DNA of 64,000 nt from Paenibacillus sp. Soil750 (GTDB lineage Bacteria; Bacillota; Bacilli; Paenibacillales; NBRC-103111), in assembly GCF_001428045.1 (NCBI RefSeq), contig NZ_LMSD01000023.1, forward strand, positions 434,001-498,000, given 5' to 3'. The notes beneath the pieces are model-generated. The model searched no databases, was not told the DNA's origin, and was given only the letters and a program-made list of their open reading frames with translations. Below, in pieces: positions 8,317 to 17,200 of this stretch; within the stretch, counting starts at the first letter, position 1, and every line of letters starts with the position of its first letter. Both the position numbers and the translations under genes were made by a program.

Positions 8317-9636
8317 ATGAAAAAAAGTTTGAAGCTTGGTGTGACTGGCACATTGCTGATGGGATTGCTGGCAGGATGCGGCTCCGCTGGGACAACGGCG
8401 GGAGATAAGAATACAACTTCTCCGGATGCCAAAGCGGCACAAGTCAAATTGAAAGCTACTGTACTTCCGGATGATTTGGAAACGTTTAAAACGGCTTATG
8501 CCGAATTTAACAAAGAGAACCCGAATATTCAAGTACAATTCGAAACGATTCCACAAGCGCAGTATTATGAGAAGCTTCGCATGCAGCTGTCCTCGGGTGA
8601 GGATATGGATTTATTCGGCGGGACGATGGACGTGTTCTTGGATACTGGCATTCTAGAGCCTTTAGATGATTATGTCAAAAAAGCAAATGTAGATGTATCC
8701 GGATTTGGCCCGTTGTACGATGCGTTAAAAGTAAACGATAAAGTGTTCGGACTTCCGTATCGGAAATCCAACTGGATGCTGTTCTACAACAAAACATTGT
8801 TCGATCAAGCCGGCGTTGCTTATCCGAAAGCGGATATGACATGGAACGATTTCCGTGAACTAGCGAAGAAGATGACGAAAGGCGAGGGCTCTAACAAAGT
8901 GTATGGAGCATTCGTACATCCATGGGCACAAACATGGTATATGCAAGGCGTTCAAACTGGCGCTTCGATCATCGATAAAGACTTATCCGCGTTCAAGAAG
9001 GGACTTCAATTCCGAATGGACATGGAGAAAGACGGCTCAATCATGGGCTGGGCAGAACAAATTACAACGTCCGCGCATTACAACGCTGCTTTCCAAAAAG
9101 GAAATATCGCGATGAACTTAATCGGGGATTGGCATGTGGCACAGCTTAGACAAGCAGAAACAGAGAAGAAAATTAGCTTTGATTGGGACGTTGTGCCAGT
9201 TCCACATCCAGAAGGCGTAGCTGCTAATACAAGCTTGGCGACTCCGGTATCTTTGATGGTCAGTAAAAACTCCAAGCACAAAGAAGAAGCGTTCAAAGTG
9301 GTTCAATTCATGACCGGTGTGAAAGGCGCGAAGCAATTCGCAGCCAAAGGCTTCCTCACAGGCTATATCAATGATGATATTCGTAAGACGTATATTGGCG
9401 ACGGTAGCTTGAAGCCTAAGAACATTCACTATTTCGTGGAACAAAAGGAATATCCAGAATATCCTTTGCTACCTGGTGTGAAAAACATTCTGGTGAACAG
9501 CGTCTACAAACAAGAAGGCGAAATGGCATTAACAGGCGCTCAAACCGTCGATCAAGCGATTCAAAAGATCGGTCAGCGTGTTGCTTCTGAATGGGCAGAT
9601 AAATATGCCAAGGATTACAAAGCAGGCAAGAAATAA
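8317..9636 (+). CDS. ABC transporter sugar-binding lipoprotein
   Basis: A 439-residue solute-binding protein with a signal peptide and lipobox ending LLAGC (C21 lipidated), followed by a Ser/Thr/Gly-rich tether. The body matches the extracellular solute-binding family 1 (maltose/multiple-sugar type), with elements such as YRKSNWMLFYNKTLF and TWNDFRELAKKM. Two permeases follow but no ATPase, so it must share an MsmK-type ATPase encoded elsewhere. With the downstream sulfatase, GH88 enzyme and PL8 lyase, the likely cargo is an unsaturated uronic-acid oligosaccharide, possibly sulfated (inference). Confidence 0.9.
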   Translation: MKKSLKLGVTGTLLMGLLAGCGSAGTTAGDKNTTSPDAKAAQVKLKATVLPDDLETFKTAYAEFNKENPNIQVQFETIPQAQYYEKLRMQLSSGEDMDLFGGTMDVFLDTGILEPLDDYVKKANVDVSGFGPLYDALKVNDKVFGLPYRKSNWMLFYNKTLFDQAGVAYPKADMTWNDFRELAKKMTKGEGSNKVYGAFVHPWAQTWYMQGVQTGASIIDKDLSAFKKGLQFRMDMEKDGSIMGWAEQITTSAHYNAAFQKGNIAMNLIGDWHVAQLRQAETEKKISFDWDVVPVPHPEGVAANTSLATPVSLMVSKNSKHKEEAFKVVQFMTGVKGAKQFAAKGFLTGYINDDIRKTYIGDGSLKPKNIHYFVEQKEYPEYPLLPGVKNILVNSVYKQEGEMALTGAQTVDQAIQKIGQRVASEWADKYAKDYKAGKK

Positions 9637-9708
9637 GTCATAGAACAGAAACAGTCGGGCTTCGCCGAATGAAGGTGGGGCTCGATTGCTTCAATAGGGG
9701 TGAAGTAT

Positions 9709-10599
9709 ATGAAGGTTACAAGCAAAGCATTACGACGTAATCGGTTGACAGGGTATACATTTTTGCTTCCCAATATACTTGGATTTTTAATTTTTATTTG
9801 CTTGCCAGTGTGTGCTTCCTTCCTTATGAGCTTTACAGAATGGAACGGGTTTGGCGAAATTAAATGGGCTGGAATTTCGAATTATACGCACTTATGGCAG
9901 GATGAAACGTTTCGTATCTCACTGTTCAACAGTTTAATTATGACAGCTGTGTCTGTACCGGTGACATTGTTCCTTGCAATTTTGGCAGCAGTCGCCCTCA
10001 ATAAAGGCTTGAGAGGCGTTAAAATATTCCGAACGGCGATTTTCCTTCCGCACATTACAGCAACGATTGCCGTAGCCGTCGTGTGGCAGCTGCTCTATAA
10101 CCCGACCATGGGTCCCATTAACGGGATACTCAGAAGCATCGGAATCGATAATCCGCCTATGTGGCTGGCTTCGACACAATGGGCACTGGCCTCGGTGATT
10201 ATCGTCAGTATCTGGCATTCCATCGGTTACTACATGGTACTTTACTTAGCAGGCTTACAGGGGATTCCTAAGGATCTGTATGAAGCAGCTGAAATCGATG
10301 GTGCAGGTAAAGTCGCACAATTCCGTAAAATTACGGTGCCCATGCTGTCGCCTGTTATTTTCTTTACGGTAATTATGGGCATCATCAATTCATTCAAAGT
10401 ATTCGATCTTGTGTTCGTCTTGACCAAAGGAGGACCAGGTCGTTCAACGCACATGTTGGTTTACGACATTTATTACACGGCTTTCCAACGTTTTGAATAT
10501 GGCTATGCCTCGGCGATGGCTTACGTGCTATTCACGATTATTCTCATTATTACGTTGATTCAATTTAGAGGACAAAAACGTTGGGTGAACTATTCCTAA
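9709..10599 (+). CDS. Sugar ABC transporter permease, MalF/UgpA type
   Basis: About six membrane segments and the inner-membrane-component loop DLYEAAEIDGAGKVAQFRKITVPML, the EAA motif that contacts the ATPase. The ATG at 9709 is preferred because AGGGGTGA lies six to seven bases upstream; a GTG at 9700 is in frame but falls on that site. It forms one transport system with the 8317 lipoprotein and the 10634 permease. Confidence 0.9.
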   Translation: MKVTSKALRRNRLTGYTFLLPNILGFLIFICLPVCASFLMSFTEWNGFGEIKWAGISNYTHLWQDETFRISLFNSLIMTAVSVPVTLFLAILAAVALNKGLRGVKIFRTAIFLPHITATIAVAVVWQLLYNPTMGPINGILRSIGIDNPPMWLASTQWALASVIIVSIWHSIGYYMVLYLAGLQGIPKDLYEAAEIDGAGKVAQFRKITVPMLSPVIFFTVIMGIINSFKVFDLVFVLTKGGPGRSTHMLVYDIYYTAFQRFEYGYASAMAYVLFTIILIITLIQFRGQKRWVNYS

Positions 10600-10633
10600 T
10601 GAGCGGATTGGTTTGTAGAAAGGAGAAGCCAGC

Positions 10634-11512
10634 ATGAGTATGCAATTAGAATCAAGTCAGATCACCATGAGGCTGTCGAGGCGTCCACAGCTTGGCGCAG
10701 TAGTTAGAAAAACCGTGTTATATCTCGTTGTTACTGCTGTTGCCTTGTCCATGGTTGTTCCTTTCCTTTGGATGCTCTCGGCATCCGTGAAATCTGAGGC
10801 AGAAATATTCAGCTTCCCGATTCAGTGGATACCGAGCCACTTTTACTGGTCGAATTATAGCAAGGTATGGACGGAGCTTCCTTTTTTCACCTACTACTTG
10901 AATACAATCAAAATTGCCGTGCTTACAACGCTGCTGCAAATTGTTACATGTTCCACGGCTGCGTATGCGTTTGCCAAAGTGAAATTTCCTGAACGGGATA
11001 AATTGTTCTTCCTATATGTGGCGACGATGATGGTACCTTACCAAGTCATGATGATTCCTCAGTTCATGTTAATGAAGAAAATTGGACTCATTGATTCGCA
11101 TTGGGCATTGATTCTTCTTGGAGCTTTTAGTCCTTTCGGCGTGTTCTTATTCAGACAGTTCTTTATGGCGATTCCGGAGGAGCTCTCCGAAGCGGCAAGA
11201 ATTGACGGACTGAGCGAGTTCGGCATCTATTCGCGGGTCATTCTACCGTTAATTCGGCCAGCGATTGCCAGCTTAACGATTTTTACCTTCATGCATGCGT
11301 GGAACGATTTCCTCGGTCCATTAATCTACTTGAATTCGGATAGCTTGTTTACGCTCCAACTTGGCATGCAGCATTTCCAATCCGAGCATGCGACGGAGTA
11401 TGGGCCGTTGATGGCAGCTGCGGTATGCGCCATTATTCCAACCATTCTGATTTACTTTATGGCCCAAGACCATTTCGTTGAAGGGATTTCCGCAGGCGCG
11501 GTTAAAGGGTGA
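10634..11512 (+). CDS. Sugar ABC transporter permease, MalG/UgpE type
   Basis: A 292-residue permease with six predicted membrane segments, the family's EAA loop (EELSEAARIDGLSEFGIYSRVILPLIRPA) and the usual C-terminal VEGISAGAVKG. The ATG has AAGGAGAAG upstream. It is the partner of the 9709 permease. The sulfatase start lies only seven bases after this stop, so the two are likely co-translated. Confidence 0.9.
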   Translation: MSMQLESSQITMRLSRRPQLGAVVRKTVLYLVVTAVALSMVVPFLWMLSASVKSEAEIFSFPIQWIPSHFYWSNYSKVWTELPFFTYYLNTIKIAVLTTLLQIVTCSTAAYAFAKVKFPERDKLFFLYVATMMVPYQVMMIPQFMLMKKIGLIDSHWALILLGAFSPFGVFLFRQFFMAIPEELSEAARIDGLSEFGIYSRVILPLIRPAIASLTIFTFMHAWNDFLGPLIYLNSDSLFTLQLGMQHFQSEHATEYGPLMAAAVCAIIPTILIYFMAQDHFVEGISAGAVKG

Positions 11513-11519
11513 GCCCGAC

Positions 11520-12929
11520 ATGAAGCCCAATATCATTTATATTTTTGCAGATCAATGGCGAAAGCAAGCAGTAGGGTTTACTGGCGAAGATCCGGTGATT
11601 ACGCCGAATATCGACAGCTTTGCTCAGGAGAGTCTGGTATTTAACCATGCGCTCTCTTGTACGCCACTGTGCTCGCCGCACAGGGCAGCGCTCATGACGG
11701 GTAAGTATCCGCAATCGACGGGGGTCTATACGAACTGTAAAATCGGTGCGGACGTTATGCTGAGTCCCGAAGAGGTAGGTATCGGAGATGCGCTGAAGGC
11801 TGCGGGGTATCAAACGGGTTATATCGGTAAATGGCATCTGGATTTACCTGAGCAGAATGAGTGTCCAGATCCTGAATCTGGCGCGCGCGAGTGGGATGCG
11901 TATACACCGCCAGGTCCCAAACGGCACGGCTTCGATTTCTGGTATTCGTACGGTGCGTATGATCATCATCTGAAACCGCATTATTGGAAAGATACGCCGG
12001 AGATGATTCAAGTCGACCAATGGTCATTGGAGCATGAGACCGATGTGGCGTTGGACTTTATTCGGGCCCGAGGAAAAGAACAAACGGATCCGTTTGCTTT
12101 ATTTGTCTCTTGGAATCCGCCGCATAGTCCCTTCGAACTTGTACCTGAACGCTACAAGGAGCTATACAAGGGTCGAGAGCTGAACTTACGTCCGAATGCG
12201 AGCTCGGAGCATCTAGCAGCGCATACAGGTGAGCCTTTTCAAAGTGGGGATGAGGCCTTGCACAGGTACACCCGTGATTATTTCGCTGCTGTGTCTGGGA
12301 TGGATGAGCAGTTCGGCCGAATTTACCGGGAAATTCAAGATCTTGGCCTTGCCGAGAACACGCTGATCGTGCTCTCGTCAGATCACGGTGAGCTAATGGG
12401 CTCTCACGGCCTCATGGCAAAGCATTCCTGGCATGAGGAATCCATTGCGATCCCTTGTTTGATGAGCTGGAAAGGCATGATTGGGCAGGGCAGCACGGAT
12501 ATGCTTTTTAATAGTGTGGATATTATGCCTACGTTACTCGGTCTTGCTGGGGTCCCCGTTCCTACGACAGTTGAAGGACTTGATCTGTCCGGTGATCTTC
12601 TTGGAACGAGCCATACCGACGTTTCTTCTGCTTTTATCTGTGCATTCCCCGGAAGGAAGGATGCGATTGAACTCTTCGCTTCCGCTGGTTTAGACAATCG
12701 GAGATTTGGCTGGCGGGGAATCCGCACAAGCCAGTATACCTATGTCGTGCATAAAGGTTATGCGCCTGGCGCCGAAGTGCAGCGTCTATTGTATGAACAT
12801 GAGAAGGACCCTTATCAACTCAATCCTGTTATGTTAAAAGAACGGCCACAGACGGAGCTACTGTTGTCATTAGAGGAAGAACTGCAAAACTGGTTAGATC
12901 GTACTCATGATAAGTTTGAATTGGCATGA
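11520..12929 (+). CDS. Cys-type sulfatase, probably cytoplasmic
   Basis: A 469-residue protein of the alkaline phosphatase/sulfatase superfamily. D11 in IYIFADQW is a metal ligand, and C51-S-P-H-R55 is the C-x-P-x-R motif whose cysteine becomes formylglycine; further metal residues appear in SSDHGELMGSHG. The start at 11520 (MKPNIIYIF) has GGTGA upstream; a longer frame to 11478 only overlaps the permease. No signal peptide is visible, so it should desulfate imported oligosaccharides. No maturase (FGE or anaerobic sulfatase-maturating enzyme) is in this window. The exact substrate, such as sulfated GalNAc, GlcNAc or uronate, is unresolved. Confidence 0.9.
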   Translation: MKPNIIYIFADQWRKQAVGFTGEDPVITPNIDSFAQESLVFNHALSCTPLCSPHRAALMTGKYPQSTGVYTNCKIGADVMLSPEEVGIGDALKAAGYQTGYIGKWHLDLPEQNECPDPESGAREWDAYTPPGPKRHGFDFWYSYGAYDHHLKPHYWKDTPEMIQVDQWSLEHETDVALDFIRARGKEQTDPFALFVSWNPPHSPFELVPERYKELYKGRELNLRPNASSEHLAAHTGEPFQSGDEALHRYTRDYFAAVSGMDEQFGRIYREIQDLGLAENTLIVLSSDHGELMGSHGLMAKHSWHEESIAIPCLMSWKGMIGQGSTDMLFNSVDIMPTLLGLAGVPVPTTVEGLDLSGDLLGTSHTDVSSAFICAFPGRKDAIELFASAGLDNRRFGWRGIRTSQYTYVVHKGYAPGAEVQRLLYEHEKDPYQLNPVMLKERPQTELLLSLEEELQNWLDRTHDKFELA

Positions 12930-12977
12930 GAGTTGAAATAACGAATAGGAAACAGGCAAACAGAGAGGATGACAGCG

Positions 12978-14108
12978 ATGTGGCGTGAAGCAATTGAAGA
13001 TGCAATCGGCAAAATTCGCCGGAACTTGGAGCAGCATCCAGGCACTTTTCCGCATATCACCAATGAAAAGCGGTATGCATGGTCTGCGAATGAAGATTGG
13101 ATTGAAGGTTTTCATACTGGGCTTACTTGGCTGAGCTATGAGTACAGTCAAGATACATTCTTCCTAGATCAAGCGAAGCAGCAGATTGCAGACTTTAAAC
13201 AGCGGCTGGGAGCGAAAGTATGTTTAGAGCATCACGATATCGGTTTCCTGTACGGACTATCGGCGTTAGCCGGATGGATCGTAGAGAAGGACGAGCGTGC
13301 TCGTGATCTTGCTCTGCAAGCGGCGGATCATTTGTTAGGAAGATGGCGTGAGCCAGGCGGATTTTTGCAAGCATGGGGTCCAGAAAACGATGAGAAAAAT
13401 GGCGGACGAATCATTATTGATTGCTTACTGAATTTGCCTTTGTTATATTGGGCTTCCGAAGTGACGGGTCTACCGAAATATGCAGAAGTTGCCTACAAGC
13501 AGGCCGAACTTTCTAGACGGTATCTGGTACGGGGCGATGATTCTTCGTATCATACGTTTTATTTTAATAAGGAGACAGGAGATCCGCTTGGCGGAGGCAC
13601 CCATCAAGGCTACACGGATGGCTCGACTTGGACGCGAGGTCAGGCGTGGGGTATCTACGGCTTCGCACTTTCTTACCGTTATACCAAAGATCCTGCCTTC
13701 CTGCAAACGGCTAAACGGTTGTTAAGCTATTTCCTTGATCATTTACCAGAAGATCATGTTGCTTATTGGGATTTCAACGTGCCGATTGAAGCGAATACGA
13801 GTCGCGACAGCTCGGCATCAGCCATCACGGCTTGCGGAATGCTGGAGCTGCTAGACCTTATTCCGGAAGAAGATGCAGATCGCAGTTGGATCCAGCAGGG
13901 ACTGAATCAAACCATGAATTCCCTTGTGAACCAGTATGCAACCATTGGCGAAGAAGCGGAAGGCTTGCTAAAGCACGGTTCCTACCATGTAAGAGGCAAT
14001 AGCGGCTTGGATGACTATATGATTTGGGGCGATTATTACTATTTGGAAGCGTTAATGCGTATGGAACGCGGAATTCCGGGTTATTGGTATGAACGGAAGA
14101 CAAAGTAA
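12978..14108 (+). CDS. GH88 unsaturated glucuronyl hydrolase
   Basis: Cytoplasmic (alpha/alpha)6-barrel hydrolase of 376 residues that removes the 4,5-unsaturated uronic acid left by polysaccharide lyases. The two catalytic aspartates match those known in the family: D87 in LEHHDIGF and D148 in RIIIDCLLNL, equivalent to D88 and D149 of the Bacillus sp. GL1 enzyme. The start at 12978 is chosen over the ATG at 12969 because GAGAGG (12963-12968) is nine bases from the former and touches the latter. It sits between the sulfatase and the PL8 lyase, as expected for glycosaminoglycan breakdown. A terminator follows. Confidence 0.93.
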   Translation: MWREAIEDAIGKIRRNLEQHPGTFPHITNEKRYAWSANEDWIEGFHTGLTWLSYEYSQDTFFLDQAKQQIADFKQRLGAKVCLEHHDIGFLYGLSALAGWIVEKDERARDLALQAADHLLGRWREPGGFLQAWGPENDEKNGGRIIIDCLLNLPLLYWASEVTGLPKYAEVAYKQAELSRRYLVRGDDSSYHTFYFNKETGDPLGGGTHQGYTDGSTWTRGQAWGIYGFALSYRYTKDPAFLQTAKRLLSYFLDHLPEDHVAYWDFNVPIEANTSRDSSASAITACGMLELLDLIPEEDADRSWIQQGLNQTMNSLVNQYATIGEEAEGLLKHGSYHVRGNSGLDDYMIWGDYYYLEALMRMERGIPGYWYERKTK

Positions 14109-14130
14109 TTTTACGAAGGTAACTAGGCAG

Positions 14131-14169
14131 AAGAAGAGCGCACAGTTTACAATGTACGTTCTTCTTTTT
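14131..14169 (+). terminator. Intrinsic terminator between GH88 and PL8 genes
   Basis: AAGAAGAGCG (14131-14140) pairs with CGTTCTTCTT (14157-14166) with one mismatch, followed by a T run. The PL8 gene may need its own promoter or readthrough. Confidence 0.65.
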
Positions 14170-14257
14170 GATCAAGGAGGTTGTGTAGAGCGTTCCAATT
14201 CATAGGCGAACTGTCATAAGAATGATTAAAAAAATTGATGGATGCTGGAGGTAAGGT

Positions 14258-17200
14258 ATGAGCCTATCGTTTAAGAAATGGTTAGCTGGTGTCATGGTTT
14301 TTGCGATATGTTTCTCAATTGGGTTTCCAGGGGGCGGTGGGTTGCCAAGGTCTAAGGCTGCTGCTACCGTGCATGTTAGTGTGAATTATGATGAAAGTGC
14401 AACGGCTAAAAACACGAAGATTTACAATGGGACAACCTACAATGGTACGATTGGAGGCGCCTGGGGGACTTATAATTCTGCTGCTAATACAGATTATGTC
14501 ATGATGACACAAGCTCCTTTGCGTGATGATTACAGCCTCAAGATGGTTTCCAATACAACAAACATCAATACGGGAAGAAACAACTTAGGCGGTTCCGTAG
14601 CAGGAAATACCGGGATTTCGGGTAATCTTGTGTTCGAAGCTTCCGTTTATATGAATAGTACCCAGCATCGCAGGGATATTCAATTCAGAAGCTTAAACGC
14701 GCCAGTTCCTGCCTCGGCAACAACGAATGTCTCTGTCCTTTCATTTGATAACACAGGGAAAATAAGGGATGCGAATAATCTAGCGTTGGCCAACTATGCA
14801 GCAAATACTTGGTATCATTTAAAACTATTTGTTGATAACGCTTCCAGAAAAATTAGTTACTTTGCCAATGGTCAATTTCTAGGAGAAGCCCCCCTTCCAG
14901 TGGCATGGTTGAATATCCGACATATCTATTTGTATCAATATTTTAAAAGTGGCGTTCTGGGTGAGTGGTATGTGGACGATTTAAAACTCTCGGATTATGT
15001 ACCCGTGACAGGTCTAACTACCTCGCTTGATGCACTCGAATTAGCTGAGACAACCAGCTCCACCATCACGGCAATTACTCTACCAGTAGATGCATCCGAT
15101 CAACGCTTCTTATGGCACGTGGACGATCCAACAGTTGCTACCGTCACGTATGGCTTAGTTAGCGCAGTAAAGGAGGGCAACACGACCGTTACGGTAAGCA
15201 CATATGGAGGTGTATTCACGAAATCGATTCCGATAACCGTCATCAAACCAGTCCAATTGACCAACGTTACCTTACCCAACCAGGCTTCCTTGGTAGAAGG
15301 GAAATCCCTTCCGTTACAGGTCACATTCCAACCTGATAACGCAACGAACAAAAAGTTGATTTGGCAATCATCCGATCCGAGTGTTGCAAACGTAGATACG
15401 AATGGGATCGTAACCGGAATTGGTGAAGGCCATGCAACAATTACGGCTACATCTGAATCAAACAATGCGATTACAAGCCATACAGCGGTGACCGTAACAC
15501 CGTTTATTCCCCTTACAAGTGTAAGTTTTACGAATGCGCCATTACAAATGACCAACTATGATACTTTTCAATTGGAAACTGTCGTTGAGCCAGCCAACGC
15601 AACCGATAAATTGCTGACATGGCAATCGAGTCATCCAAGTATTATTCGTGTTGATGAGAATGGACTTGTAAGGGCATTGAAAGTAGGCACGGCAATCATA
15701 ACAGCAACTTCGTCCAATGGTAAGCAAGCATCGGCTACGATTGAAGTTAAGGCTCCTGTGCTTAAAGATCCGCAAGAATACGATAAACTTAGAATTCGTT
15801 GGAAAGAAACACTAACGGGCAGAGACTATTTGGACATTACGAATAGTGAGATAAAAAGCAGAATTGAAGATAATGCAGCGAAAGCGCAATTGTATTGGGA
15901 TAGCCTGCAAATAAATGGTGCCAGTACGACGCTATGGTCAGATTTAGTACCTTCCGCTTCGGATTCAACCTTTGTACTTGATCACTATACACGCTTGAAA
16001 GTTATGGCATTGTCATACGCAACAAAGGGGACAATTCTCTACAACAACCCTGCGTTAAAAACAGACATTCTTGGGGCTATGGATTGGATGTTAGATCATC
16101 TATACAAGAACACTGGGGTGGAATATGGTAATTGGTGGAACTGGGATATCGGTACCCCAACTCGCTTAGCGGATATTCTCATCCTTATGTATGATGATTT
16201 GACACCAGAGCAAATTGCAAGAAATACAGCAAGCATCGATCATTATATTGGAGATATTAGTTTACCTACGTTTACCCAGGTAGGGGCCAATCGTTCGGAT
16301 ATTATGTTGATTGAAACGCGAATGGGTCTTGTTGAGAAAAACTATGATCGTCTTATTCATGCACGTGATGGATTGACGCCTCTTTTTGATTATGTGACAA
16401 CCGGCGATGGCTTCTATGAGGATGGTTCATTTATTCAGCATAGTAAGATTGCTTATACAGGTAGTTATGGTGAAGTGCTAATTAGCGGGATGGGCAACTT
16501 GCTGCTGTTATTGAATGGGAGCACTTGGCAGCCTGTCGTTCCTGAAGTAGAGCATGTGTATCGATGGATCAGAGAAGGATATGCTCCGGTCATGTACAAA
16601 GGGCAGATCCTAGATATGACACGTGGCCGTGCAATCGTTAGGAAAGGTTTAGATGCCTATGGATCAGGCCTAAATATTTTAATCGGAATGTCCCGTATCG
16701 CGCAAACGGCTTCAGATGAGAGGGCTGCGTATTTAAAAAGCTTCATAAAATATCACTTCCAGTTTCTTTTGGCTAGAGGATTGACCTACAGTCAACTACC
16801 TTTTGATTTGGCGGATACGATGAAAGAATGGATGGAAGACTCAGCTATACAACCTATAGCTGAAGTACCAGAACATGTTGAAATGAACGCGATGGCTCGC
16901 AGCATACATGTAGGTGATGGCTATCTTTTTGGCGTAAGTAAGAGTTCTAAGCGAATCGCAACCTACGAGTTAACGAATGGTGAAAATGCGAAAGGCTGGT
17001 ACACCGGTGATGGCATGACCTATCTGTACAATAACGATTTATCACAGTATACGAATCATTATTGGGCTACCCTTAATTGGTATCGCTTGCCAGGTACAAC
17101 TGTCGTTGTGAGACCTAGGACGTCAGACCAGTACCAATATGGCGATGGGGAATCATCTCCTGCGAACGCCTGGGCTGGTGGCGCGGTTTTAGGTAAATAT

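Noticed and set aside
15100..15555. Antisense frame of 151 codons
   Set aside because: Opposite the Big_2 domains of the 14258 lyase; a shadow of repetitive Val/Thr codons.
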